A stretch of 41,874 bases of DNA from contig JAPPEG010000364.1 in assembly GCA_028875345.1 (NCBI GenBank), forward strand, positions 1 through 41,874. The letters are read 5' to 3'. Below are positions 16,815 through 24,296 of this stretch, one piece after another (the stretch's first letter is position 1; every line of letters starts with the position of its first letter). The notes beneath the pieces are model-generated. The model had not been told where the DNA came from and did no database searches. It saw only the letters and a list, made by a program, of their open reading frames with translations. Origin of the DNA: Gemmatimonadota bacterium. GTDB lineage: Bacteria > Latescibacterota > UBA2968 > UBA8231. A program made the position numbers and the translations under genes.

Positions 16815-16888
16815 GCACCTCTGCTGTAAATGGTGGCGTTTTACCCGACTCGACTAAATCGGGCCTTGCCACCACCACGCAGAGGTGC
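16815..16888 (-). repeat. Nested inverted repeat covering the lipoprotein ribosome-binding site
   Basis: Outer arms GCACCTCTGC (16815-16824) and GCAGAGGTGC (16879-16888) are perfectly complementary. Inside are GGTGGC/GCCACC (16832-16837 and 16868-16873) and CCCGA/TCGGG (16844-16848 and 16859-16863). In the minus-strand transcript the 3' arm contains GAGGTG, which ends a few bases before the ATG at 16812. The structure could act in translational control or could simply be a palindromic repeat element. Confidence 0.55.
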
Positions 16889-16948
16889 GGGACGGTCCTA
16901 CTTATTTACCGCTTCGCGTCATAGGGAGCTACCCTAGAGTAACGATAC

Positions 16949-17024
16949 GGCTATTGTATTCAGCAGGAGACCCGACCAAGTCGGCCTCTGCTGTGGTGAT
17001 GGCAACAACGAAGATACAATAGCC
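16949..17024. repeat. 76-bp element with perfect 11-bp terminal inverted repeats
   Basis: GGCTATTGTAT (16949-16959) and ATACAATAGCC (17014-17024) are perfectly complementary. The interior contains a second hairpin, CAGCAG...CCGAC-CAA-GTCGG...CTGCTG. Size and internal motif (CCCGAC followed by GTCGG, with a CTCTGCTG flank) resemble the element at 16815-16888, suggesting related palindromic repeats. It is too short to encode anything. Confidence 0.6.
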
Positions 17025-17048
17025 CAACCGTGAAAGCCAAAATAATTT

Positions 17049-17101
17049 CAAAATGTACCACTACCCAAAATGTACCACTACCCAAATTTGCATCGTGGTA
17101 C
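17049..17101. promoter_or_regulatory. 17-bp tandem duplication and inverted pair upstream of the hicB remnant
   Basis: CAAAATGTACCACTACC occurs twice head-to-tail (17049-17065 and 17066-17082). GTACCAC in the second copy (17072-17078) is mirrored by GTGGTAC (17095-17101). The block ends about 30 bases before the hicB-like start, where an autoregulatory operator of a TA locus is normally found. Confidence 0.45.
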
Positions 17102-17133
17102 TTCGTTGAGTACCATGCCGTAGGAGTCAAGCT

Positions 17134-17335
17134 ATGATGAAATACAAGGGATACGCTGCTGAGATCGAATTCGACGATTCCGTGGGACGTCTTCACGGAA
17201 GAGTCGTCAACAGTGGTGCTTATCCGATTGCCACCTTTGAAGGAACTGACGTCGAGGGGGATCCGACGCGAGTTTCACCGCTCCATAGACGAGTACCTCA
17301 AGTCCTGTGAGGAAGACGGCATCGAGCCGTACTAA
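17134..17335 (+). pseudogene. HicB-family antitoxin, frameshifted
   Basis: From ATG 17134 (AGGAG seven bases upstream) the frame reads MMKYKGYAAEIEFDD, then SVGRLHGRVVNSG and IATFEGTDVEG, the characteristic HicB N-terminus. It then leaves the family sequence and stops at 17310 after 58 codons. Removing one G from the GGGGG run at about 17256-17260 restores the family reading: IRREFHRSIDEYLKSCEEDG, ending at TAA 17335. The restored protein still ends early, lacking the usual C-terminal KPFSGKFxVR strand. The 3' end overlaps the stop of the convergent ABC permease by three bases. No hicA is adjacent. A solitary, broken antitoxin, unless the G run is a sequencing error or a slippage site. Confidence 0.72.
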
Positions 17336-18291
17336 CCTCCGCTCCGCCCCCCATACAGATCCCGCACCCGGCTCACCACCACGGCCAACAGAATAATCGA
17401 CCCCAAAAACGCCTGTTCGTAATAGACGTTGGCCTCCAGCATCACCAAGCCGTTTTTGATGAGGACGATGATGACCGCCCCTAACAGCAGGCCCAGCGCC
17501 GAGATGCGCCCGCCAGCCAGCCCAGTCCCGCCGACAATAGCCACCGCAAAGCTCGTGATCAGCCAGTCCTTGCCCGTCGCCGGTTGCGCCGAGCCCATCC
17601 GCGAGACCCACAACACCGCGGCCAGCGCACCCACCGCGCCCGACAGCACGTGCGACAGTAAAATCATCCGGTCGGTATTGATCCCCGCCAGCCTGGCCGC
17701 CTCCTGATTCCCCCCGGTCGCCAACAGCCGCCGCCCAAAGACCGTGTGCCGGAATGCGTAGTGCGTCGCCAGCAGCACCAGCCCCATCGTCCAGAACAAA
17801 TTCGACAGCCCCAAAAACTTCTGCCGCCCCAAAAACGTGAACTCCCGAGGAATATCCGTGTAGGCGTAACCTTCGGAAAACCCATGCACTAGCCCCGTAA
17901 AGACAAAAAGCGTGGCCAGCGTGGCGATAAAGGAATTGATCTGCAACCGCGTAATGATGACCCCGTTGACCCACCCGGCCACACCGCCAATCCCCAGCGC
18001 CACCAATGCCGCTAACCACCCCGGCAAACCCAACACTTGGATGCAGTACCCAGTGGTAATAGTCGCCAAGCCGCCAATGGCCCCCACGGACAGATTCATC
18101 CCCCCAGCGACCAACACCAGCGCCTGAGCCAGCGCCACCAACACGGAGAACGCAACAATCCGCGAGATGTTGAAGAGGTTGTACGCCGACAGAAAGCTCT
18201 CCGAGCTGAGCGCACATCCCACAAACAGCAACCCCGCCGACAAGGCGATCCCCGCGTCATTGTGCCGCATGAGTCTGCGTAAGTATTCCAT
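17332..18291 (-). CDS. Sugar ABC transporter permease (RbsC family)
   Basis: A 319-residue inner-membrane protein with about 8-10 hydrophobic segments, the usual BPD_transp_2 length. Family signatures include LVLVAGGMNLSVGAIGGL, NGVIITRLQINSFIATLATL, FGRRLLATGGNQEAARLAGI and FAVAIVGGTGLAGG. It forms the channel of a ribose/xylose-type importer with the ATPase and binding protein encoded upstream. The ATG at 18291 follows the ATPase stop by two bases; an in-frame TTG at 18297 overlapping that stop is an alternative. It is the last gene of the operon and ends tail-to-tail with the hicB remnant. Confidence 0.92.
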   Translation of the reverse strand: MEYLRRLMRHNDAGIALSAGLLFVGCALSSESFLSAYNLFNISRIVAFSVLVALAQALVLVAGGMNLSVGAIGGLATITTGYCIQVLGLPGWLAALVALGIGGVAGWVNGVIITRLQINSFIATLATLFVFTGLVHGFSEGYAYTDIPREFTFLGRQKFLGLSNLFWTMGLVLLATHYAFRHTVFGRRLLATGGNQEAARLAGINTDRMILLSHVLSGAVGALAAVLWVSRMGSAQPATGKDWLITSFAVAIVGGTGLAGGRISALGLLLGAVIIVLIKNGLVMLEANVYYEQAFLGSIILLAVVVSRVRDLYGGRSGG

Positions 18292-18293
18292 AG

Positions 18294-19802
18294 TCAATTC
18301 AGATGAAGTCCGATGCGGCGGCTTATCGCGTCGTAGCTCAGGCCCTGCTCGTGGATCTCGGCGATCTCGTGGACAACCTGCTTGTCCTTAAAGACGAGAA
18401 TCCGGCCGGCCAAGCCGATGATCTCCGGCATGTCCGACGAGATCAAAATGATCGCCTTGCCTTCTTTGGCCGCCAAGTCCCAGAGCAAGCGGTGGATCTG
18501 TGCCTTGGCTTGGATATCTACCCCGACGGTCGGCTCATCGACGATCAGGATGTCGCAGCCAGCGGCCAGCCACTTGCCCAAGCTGACTTTCTGCTGATTG
18601 CCGCCGCTGAGGTGGTTTACCTCCTGCTCCAAGCCCGTCGTGCGAATGTCCAGCGCCGCGACCAGTGCCTGAGCGGCTTGGGTCTCCGCCCGGTCGTCGA
18701 TCCGGCGGGTGAACTTGCCGACAATCCGCTCCCATATCGTAATGCCAAGATTGGTCCGCACGGCTGATTCCAGCAGTAGGCCCTCTTCTTTGCGGTTTTC
18801 GGTTACGTAGCCCATGCTGTATTTATACAGGCTGTCGGCCACCGAGCCGATCCGCGCTTTGGCTCCGTGGATATAGACGGCACCGCGCTCGGCCTGCTCG
18901 GCTCCCACCAGCAGTCGCGCCAACTCGGTGCGCCCTGCTCCCACCAAGCCGTACAAACCCAAAATCTCGCCAGCGTAGAGCGAAAAGCTCACTTCGTGCG
19001 CCCGGCCCGGCGCGTACAGTCCTTCAACCTTGAGCACCTCCCGCGCCCGGTCCACCGCTGGCATACCAAACGAAGCCGTCTCTGCCCGCCGACCGATCAT
19101 CATCTCGATCAGCTCGGCGCGCGGCAACCCGGCCAACTCTCTCGTACCCACGTGTCGCCCATCCCGCAACACGCTGACTTGGTCGCCGATTTGATAGACC
19201 TCGTCGAACTTGTGCGAGACAAAGACGATGGCCACGCCCGTCTCCTGCAACTGGTGCAAAATGCCAAACAGGCGTGCTGCTTCGTGCTCGGTAAGCGACG
19301 ACGTCGGCTCGTCTAATAGCAACACCCGAGCCTCGGCCGACAGCATCCGGGCGATCTGCACGAGCTGTTTGTGCGCCGCGCTCAAATCGCCAATGGGCAT
19401 TTGCGGGTCTATGTCCAGCCCGACCCGTGCCATCGCAGCCCGCGCTTGGTCGCCCAGCCGAGGCCAGTCGAGGCGGCCCCACCGGCTGAAGGCGTCTAAC
19501 TTGTCGAGCATGATGTTCTCGGCGACGCTGGCCTCGGCCACCACTTGGATCTCCTGGTGGACCAAGCCAATGCCTCGGTCGAGGCAGTCGCGGCAGTTGC
19601 GCACGCGCAGCGGCGCGCTGTCGAAGAGCATCCGCCCAGCGTCGGGCTGATATATCCCAGTGACAATTTTGAGCAGAGTGCTCTTGCCAGCGCCATTTTC
19701 GCCGACTAGGGCGTGAATCTGGCCCGGCTCGAAGGAGAGCGACACGTCGTCCAGTGCCCGGACGCCGGGAAAGCGCTTGCTGATGGATTGCAGTTCGAGC
19801 AC
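18294..19802 (-). CDS. Sugar ABC transporter ATP-binding protein, double cassette (RbsA/MglA family)
   Basis: 502 residues with two ABC cassettes. The first has Walker A GENGAGKST (residues 35-43), a degenerate signature (LSAAHKQLVQIA) and Walker B VLLLDEPTSSLT. The second has an atypical P-loop (LVGAGRTELARLL), the signature LSGGNQQKVSLGKWL and Walker B ILIVDEPTVGVD. This asymmetry is normal in carbohydrate importers of the RbsA type. It energises the permease encoded immediately downstream. The GTG start at 19802 lies three bases after the binding-protein stop, so the three genes form one operon. Confidence 0.95.
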   Translation of the reverse strand: MLELQSISKRFPGVRALDDVSLSFEPGQIHALVGENGAGKSTLLKIVTGIYQPDAGRMLFDSAPLRVRNCRDCLDRGIGLVHQEIQVVAEASVAENIMLDKLDAFSRWGRLDWPRLGDQARAAMARVGLDIDPQMPIGDLSAAHKQLVQIARMLSAEARVLLLDEPTSSLTEHEAARLFGILHQLQETGVAIVFVSHKFDEVYQIGDQVSVLRDGRHVGTRELAGLPRAELIEMMIGRRAETASFGMPAVDRAREVLKVEGLYAPGRAHEVSFSLYAGEILGLYGLVGAGRTELARLLVGAEQAERGAVYIHGAKARIGSVADSLYKYSMGYVTENRKEEGLLLESAVRTNLGITIWERIVGKFTRRIDDRAETQAAQALVAALDIRTTGLEQEVNHLSGGNQQKVSLGKWLAAGCDILIVDEPTVGVDIQAKAQIHRLLWDLAAKEGKAIILISSDMPEIIGLAGRILVFKDKQVVHEIAEIHEQGLSYDAISRRIGLHLN

Positions 19803-19805
19803 GAA

Positions 19806-20816
19806 TCAGCGGGGCGGGCTGAGGTACTTGGTCTCCAACTCGCCCATAATCTGCGCGGTGATGGCCCTGACCTCGTCCTCGAAGGTATCGACGTTGTCCT
19901 TAGTCACCAGTACCGTACCCGAGTTGATGAAGTAGCGGTCGGGATTGGCCTGCCAGCCATCGAGCAGATAGCTCAACAGCGCGCACGTGATGTAGCCGTG
20001 GCCGTAGGGATTTTGCGAGACGGTCGCGTCAATGGCCCCCTGGCGGATCGCGTCGAGTACTACCGAGTCCGTGTCGATGCCGACGAAGTGGATGCGCTTG
20101 TTATCTGGGGTTTGGTTCCACTCCGACAGGATGGTCGCCGCGGCCACGGTCGGCGTGTACCCCGTACAAATCACGCCGTCGATCTCCTCAATCCGCGCCG
20201 AGAGTGCATCCTGGATTTTGGCCGTGCTGGTCTCAATCGACTCCATGCCGGCGATTTCCTGGATGATCTGGACCTCTGGGTATTTGGCTACCGCTGCCTC
20301 GACGCCTTCTTTGCGCAATATGGTGTTAGGATCTTCGACCAGTTCGAGCACGTTGAGGATGTTGCCCTTGCCGCCCATAAAGCCGATCAGCGCCTCGGTG
20401 GCCTCCATCGCCGCCTGTTTGACATCGGTCGCCACGCAAAAGGAAGCGGGCGTCGGCAGCGTCGTCGGCGCTCCATAGCTGACGACATAGGCTCCGTTTT
20501 GCACCAATTCCTCGTAAAGTCCGTTGGCGGCGCTGGCGTCGGCTGGGTAGAGCGAGAAGCCTTTATAGCCCTGGGCGGCTAGCGGCTCGACGTTGGCGTT
20601 TTCGTTGTCCTGAGTCCAGTTTTGGCCGATCTGGCGCTTGATCTTGATCCCGGTGTCGCGCTCATAGCCGATCACCCCTTTTTGCACCTCTTCGACATAG
20701 GGGTGGACCATCAGGGCGTACCAGACGATTTTCTTCTCCGTAGGCTCGTCGTCCGATTCGCCGGACCCGCCGCAGCCAGCGATGACGAGCGCGGCCCAAA
20801 TTAGTAACAGACGCAT
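19806..20816 (-). CDS. Sugar ABC transporter substrate-binding lipoprotein (Peripla_BP_4 type)
   Basis: 336 residues. The signal MRLLLIWAALVIAGC ends in a lipobox (IAGC), followed by an acidic linker. The mature protein has the two-lobe fold of ribose/galactose-type binding proteins (EVQKGVIGYERDTGIKI, LAAQGYKGFSLYPADASAA, HFVGIDTDSVVLDAIRQGAID, NPYGHGYITCALLSYLL). It captures a sugar in the periplasm for the downstream ATPase and permease. A good AAGGAGA lies six bases before the ATG. It is the first gene of the operon; the roughly 115-base leader to the next minus gene should hold the promoter, which I could not define. The ligand is unknown. Confidence 0.92.
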   Translation of the reverse strand: MRLLLIWAALVIAGCGGSGESDDEPTEKKIVWYALMVHPYVEEVQKGVIGYERDTGIKIKRQIGQNWTQDNENANVEPLAAQGYKGFSLYPADASAANGLYEELVQNGAYVVSYGAPTTLPTPASFCVATDVKQAAMEATEALIGFMGGKGNILNVLELVEDPNTILRKEGVEAAVAKYPEVQIIQEIAGMESIETSTAKIQDALSARIEEIDGVICTGYTPTVAAATILSEWNQTPDNKRIHFVGIDTDSVVLDAIRQGAIDATVSQNPYGHGYITCALLSYLLDGWQANPDRYFINSGTVLVTKDNVDTFEDEVRAITAQIMGELETKYLSPPR

Positions 20817-20931
20817 GTAGGCTCTCCTTTCCGGCTTCTCAATATAACCATCCCCACGCCTCTTGAGCCAATCCCCACTTTAGCCTACTTACGAATGCTA
20901 TCTAAACCCTGCACCCAGAAGGTGAGATTAC

Positions 20932-22530
20932 CTAACGGGCCGCCCAGCGGGTCTCGCAATCGGCAATTTGCTCGGCTGAGAGCGCGCGGGGGAACACTTT
21001 AACTTGCCCAGGGGCGACGAGGCGGACATTGGGCTGGAAGCACCCCACATAACCGTCCGGCGGCGTGCGCTCGTGGGCCATCATGCGCTCGGCGGTCGGC
21101 TCGGGAGGAGTGCGGGCGATGACATAGTCGTTGAGGCCGTGAACGTCGAGGATGTTGATGTGCGGCAGACGCCAGGCCGGGATGCCGATAGCGGGAAAGA
21201 AAAAAACCGGATAATCGGCCGCGGGCAGGAACTGACCCTGAGCACGCGGAGGAAACATCCCAGCGAGAAATTCCGCGTTGGCTTTGTGCTCTTGGTGGCG
21301 AATGCAGACGAAGCGGTCGATGAGCCAAAATTGCAAATCGTCAAAAGCAGCGGCGTACCAGCGAATTGGAGCGGGAAAGTGCGGGGCCACGGGCACTTTG
21401 AGTTGCAAAGTCTGGCCGCGACTGGCGATGTGGTGAGTCTGGGACCAATGGATCCAAGGAATCGGCCAAGAGAGCACAACCGCGAGACCGAGAACAATAA
21501 GCGCTTTTTTCGGTTGGACCCCCACGGCGTTTAGGCACCACGCAAAGGCGAGGTAGCACAAAGGCACCAAGTGCGCGTAAATCCGGTACTCAAAGTGATC
21601 GCCACCGTGGACGAACGTGTAGTACGCAGCGTGTCCACATAGTGCGAGCGCGGCCAGCAGCCCATGCCAAGACAGCCTGAGCACCTCCTTCTTTTTCCAT
21701 AGCACATAGACCAAAAGCAGCCCCCACGTCCACAGGGCGTATTCGAGGGCAAAAGAGAGCGCGTAGCGGAGGCCGCTGGCCGGCCAAGCGCCGACGGCTT
21801 TGGCGTAATAGGTATTGGGCAGCCATTCGCCGTAGAAGTTATGACGCCAGACTAGGTGCAGCGGCGCGGCCAGCAGGGGTAGGGCTTGGACGAGCCGCCG
21901 AGCCGGATAGCAGCCAGTGCGCCAAGCCCAAAAGAGCGCGACCACAGTGGCACCGAGGAAAAGCAGGCCATCGGGGCGCGTCAGATAGATACCGGCAGCG
22001 GCAGCAGAAATAACTAAGGGCCACCTCCGGTGGCTAGGAGCAACAAACGCGCAAGCCCAGGTCCAAGCGAGGACCGTGCAACCAAACAGCGCCGTTTCCA
22101 AGCCCGAACTACTCCAAGCCAAAAAGGTGCGGTTGGTGACCACCGCGAGCAACAAGAAGGCGAGGAAGACCAAGCGATAGGGGCGCAGCCTAGGCGACCA
22201 AGGCAAGCGCAGCAGCATCTGCGCCGTGATGTAGAGCGAGCACAAGGCAAAACACAAGGCGAGATAGTTAGCCGCTGCGGGAGGAGCGACGTCCAAGACC
22301 TGCCAGACCCCATACAGCAGGACGATCCACAGAAAATTGGTGTAGCCTTCGACCGGACGAAACGGGGGCGGGTTCCACACCAAGCCGTGGCCCAAATCCC
22401 AGTTGCTTACGTAGCGAAAGGAAATGTAGGCATCGTCAGTGAGGAACCAGTACAGTTTCCAGCCATAGCAGAGCGCGGCACCAGCCAACAGCAGGATCAG
22501 GGCGTAGAGCAGGCGTTCGCGCTGGTTCAT
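20932..22530 (-). CDS. GT-C fold membrane glycosyltransferase-like protein (AftB-like)
   Basis: 532 residues with about nine to eleven hydrophobic segments in the first 370 residues and a soluble C-terminal domain (about 380-532). The first extracytoplasmic loop carries DDAYISFRYVSNWDLGHGL and VEGYTNFLWIVLL. This is the signature of AftB-like arabinofuranosyltransferases and relatives, where the Asp pair is the proposed catalytic site and donors are polyprenyl-phosphate sugars. Expected role: sugar transfer on the periplasmic side of the inner membrane. The ATG overlaps the stop of the UnbV lipoprotein gene (ATGA), the third member of a tightly coupled three-gene set. Donor and acceptor are unknown; the coupled beta-propeller lipoprotein is an obvious candidate partner. 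Confidence 0.75.
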   Translation of the reverse strand: MNQRERLLYALILLLAGAALCYGWKLYWFLTDDAYISFRYVSNWDLGHGLVWNPPPFRPVEGYTNFLWIVLLYGVWQVLDVAPPAAANYLALCFALCSLYITAQMLLRLPWSPRLRPYRLVFLAFLLLAVVTNRTFLAWSSSGLETALFGCTVLAWTWACAFVAPSHRRWPLVISAAAAGIYLTRPDGLLFLGATVVALFWAWRTGCYPARRLVQALPLLAAPLHLVWRHNFYGEWLPNTYYAKAVGAWPASGLRYALSFALEYALWTWGLLLVYVLWKKKEVLRLSWHGLLAALALCGHAAYYTFVHGGDHFEYRIYAHLVPLCYLAFAWCLNAVGVQPKKALIVLGLAVVLSWPIPWIHWSQTHHIASRGQTLQLKVPVAPHFPAPIRWYAAAFDDLQFWLIDRFVCIRHQEHKANAEFLAGMFPPRAQGQFLPAADYPVFFFPAIGIPAWRLPHINILDVHGLNDYVIARTPPEPTAERMMAHERTPPDGYVGCFQPNVRLVAPGQVKVFPRALSAEQIADCETRWAAR

Positions 22531-24296
22531 CGTCCGCTGTGGAATACTTGGTCGGCGGCCAAGTCGTAGTGGTCGTCCCGAGCACCATCCGGCCAGCGGA
22601 TTTCAAGATGCTCTATGCGGGCGCAAGTCCCCAAGCCAAAATGGAGGCGCGGATCGCTGGCCGACAGATAGCTGCCGCCGGCGACGACAGTCCGCGTCTG
22701 CTGGTGGCCATCGCACAGCAGGCGGACGCGGGCACCGGCCACTAGACCCTCCACCAAGAGCCAATGAGAGCGAGGCGGCAGGTCGTTGCGGTAGAGGGCC
22801 GCCGGACCGCTGGCGTGGGTGATCAACAAGTCGAGATCGCCATCGGCGTCGTAGTCGCCATACGCCGCGCCACGCGAGACCGCAATCCGGGAGAAGGCCG
22901 GGCCGGCCGCCGCCGACACATCGCGGAACTGGCCACCGCTATTGGCGAAAAGCTGGTCGGGTTGGGCGTAGCGGAGGTCTTCTTCGAGGAGCTGAATCCG
23001 GTCCATGACATGCCCATTGGCAACAAAGAGGTCGAGATCGGCGTCGTTGTCCGCGTCGAAAAACAGGGTGCCAAAGCCCAAGGGGCGCAAGCTCGGATCG
23101 GCAAGGCCGATAGCAGCCCCGCTGTCGGTGAAGCGGAGAGCACCGTCGTTGCGGTAGAGCGTATTGCTCTCGCGCGAGAAGTTGGTGACAAAAAGGTCTG
23201 AGTCGCCATCCGCATCAACGTCGCCAGCGGCCACGCCCATGCCAGCTTCGGCTTGGCCGTTGCCGTTGTACGCGGCCCCCGCAGCGAGCGCGATATCGAC
23301 GAAGGTGCCGCCGTCGTTGCGGTAAAGCGCATTGCGGACCCCGTCATTGGCCACGTAGAGATCCAAATCGCCATCGGCGTCAATGTCGCCGGCCAGCGCT
23401 CCTAAGCCCTTGCCAAAGCGGTTGAAGACCCCCGCCTGTTCAGTGACATCGACAAAAGTAGCGCCATCGTTGCGGTAGAGCACATCCGGGACGCCATTGT
23501 AGCGGCGTGGGCTGCAATAGGTGCGCAGTGCAAAGGGAATTTTCAGCAACTCTTTGCGCCGGCTCTTGGGGGTGATAGTGCCGCCGCAAACGCGGTTGTT
23601 GGCCGGGTAGAAGTCGAGGTAATTGGCCGCGTAGAGGTCAAGATCGCCATCGTTATCGCAGTCGAAGAACAAGACGCTAGTGCTCCAGCGCGGATCCCCC
23701 ACTCCGGCTCTTTCGGTAACATCGACAAACGCGCCACCGTCGTTGCGATACAGGACGTTGGGACCGTAGTTGGTGACGTAGAGATCGGGGTCGCCATCCG
23801 CGTCAATGTCGCCGACGGCCACGCCCATGCCATAGCCAGTATCGCCCGCCCCGGCCGCACCTTCTACCTCGCGAAACGTCCCGTCTCCCTCGTTGCGGTA
23901 GAGTCTATTTCCCCTAAGTGAGTCAGTAGTAGCCGGGGCAACTTGGTACGCGCTCTCATCCACTAGGCCCTTGAAGCTCAGAGCGGGCCGATAGTCCTTT
24001 TCTACCCAGTAGTGGGTCTCGTCGCGGTAGCTGAGATTGATCGGCGGGTACTGGCCGCGCAGATGCGACAAGTCGAATCCATCCACCAAGTAGATGTCGA
24101 GCCAGCCATCTTGGTCGTAGTCGAGGAAAGCCCCGCCAGCCCCCATGGTCTCAATGAGAAAGTAATCGCCCGCGGCACCGTTGGTGTAGGTAAAATCGAG
24201 ACCCACATCCTCGACTACCCGGAACGGACCGGGAATGGCCGGCGGTGCAGGCTCGCAGGCGGCGCAGATCACCAGTAGCAACAATAGACGAGTCAC
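22527..24296 (-). CDS. FG-GAP/VCBS beta-propeller lipoprotein with ASPIC/UnbV domain
   Basis: 589 residues from a GTG at 24296 that overlaps the upstream GT87-like stop (TAGTG). The frame runs to 24650 within that gene, but the lipoprotein signal (TRLLLLLVICAAC) fixes the start. Seven calcium-loop repeats of the form D-x-D-x-D-G-D-x-D-L-(Y/F)-V appear in order (DYDQDGWLDIY, DIDADGDPDLY, DCDNDGDLDLY, DIDADGDLDLY, DVDADGDSDLF, DADNDADLDLF, DYDADGDLDLL), consistent with a seven-bladed propeller. The C-terminus (about 500-589) is an ASPIC/UnbV domain (GARVRLLCDGHQQTR, LHFGLGTCARIEHLEIRWPDG). It is outer-surface or periplasmic; the family's function is poorly known. Homologous in layout to 25595-27280. 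Confidence 0.9.
   Translation of the reverse strand: MTRLLLLLVICAACEPAPPAIPGPFRVVEDVGLDFTYTNGAAGDYFLIETMGAGGAFLDYDQDGWLDIYLVDGFDLSHLRGQYPPINLSYRDETHYWVEKDYRPALSFKGLVDESAYQVAPATTDSLRGNRLYRNEGDGTFREVEGAAGAGDTGYGMGVAVGDIDADGDPDLYVTNYGPNVLYRNDGGAFVDVTERAGVGDPRWSTSVLFFDCDNDGDLDLYAANYLDFYPANNRVCGGTITPKSRRKELLKIPFALRTYCSPRRYNGVPDVLYRNDGATFVDVTEQAGVFNRFGKGLGALAGDIDADGDLDLYVANDGVRNALYRNDGGTFVDIALAAGAAYNGNGQAEAGMGVAAGDVDADGDSDLFVTNFSRESNTLYRNDGALRFTDSGAAIGLADPSLRPLGFGTLFFDADNDADLDLFVANGHVMDRIQLLEEDLRYAQPDQLFANSGGQFRDVSAAAGPAFSRIAVSRGAAYGDYDADGDLDLLITHASGPAALYRNDLPPRSHWLLVEGLVAGARVRLLCDGHQQTRTVVAGGSYLSASDPRLHFGLGTCARIEHLEIRWPDGARDDHYDLAADQVFHSGR

Larger units (their letters stand above)
16813..17133. 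other. Gene-free segment with inverted and tandem repeats
   Basis: About 320 bases between the lipoprotein start and the HicB-like fragment. No convincing gene is present; the minus-strand frame at 16960-17196 runs antisense into hicB and looks accidental. The segment holds the two palindromic elements, one 17-bp tandem duplication and an inverted GTACCAC/GTGGTAC pair, listed separately. No HicA-like toxin is visible where one would be expected. Confidence 0.55.

Noticed and set aside
16960-17196. 78-codon minus-strand frame
   Set aside because: Antisense to the HicB-like sequence and spanning the tandem repeats; no coding signature.
22800-24150. Regularly spaced similar DNA segments, suggestive of a repeat array
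   Set aside because: They are the codons of the seven Asp-rich calcium loops of an FG-GAP protein; spacing and sequence vary, so this is not a CRISPR or other non-coding array. The same applies to 25790-26940.
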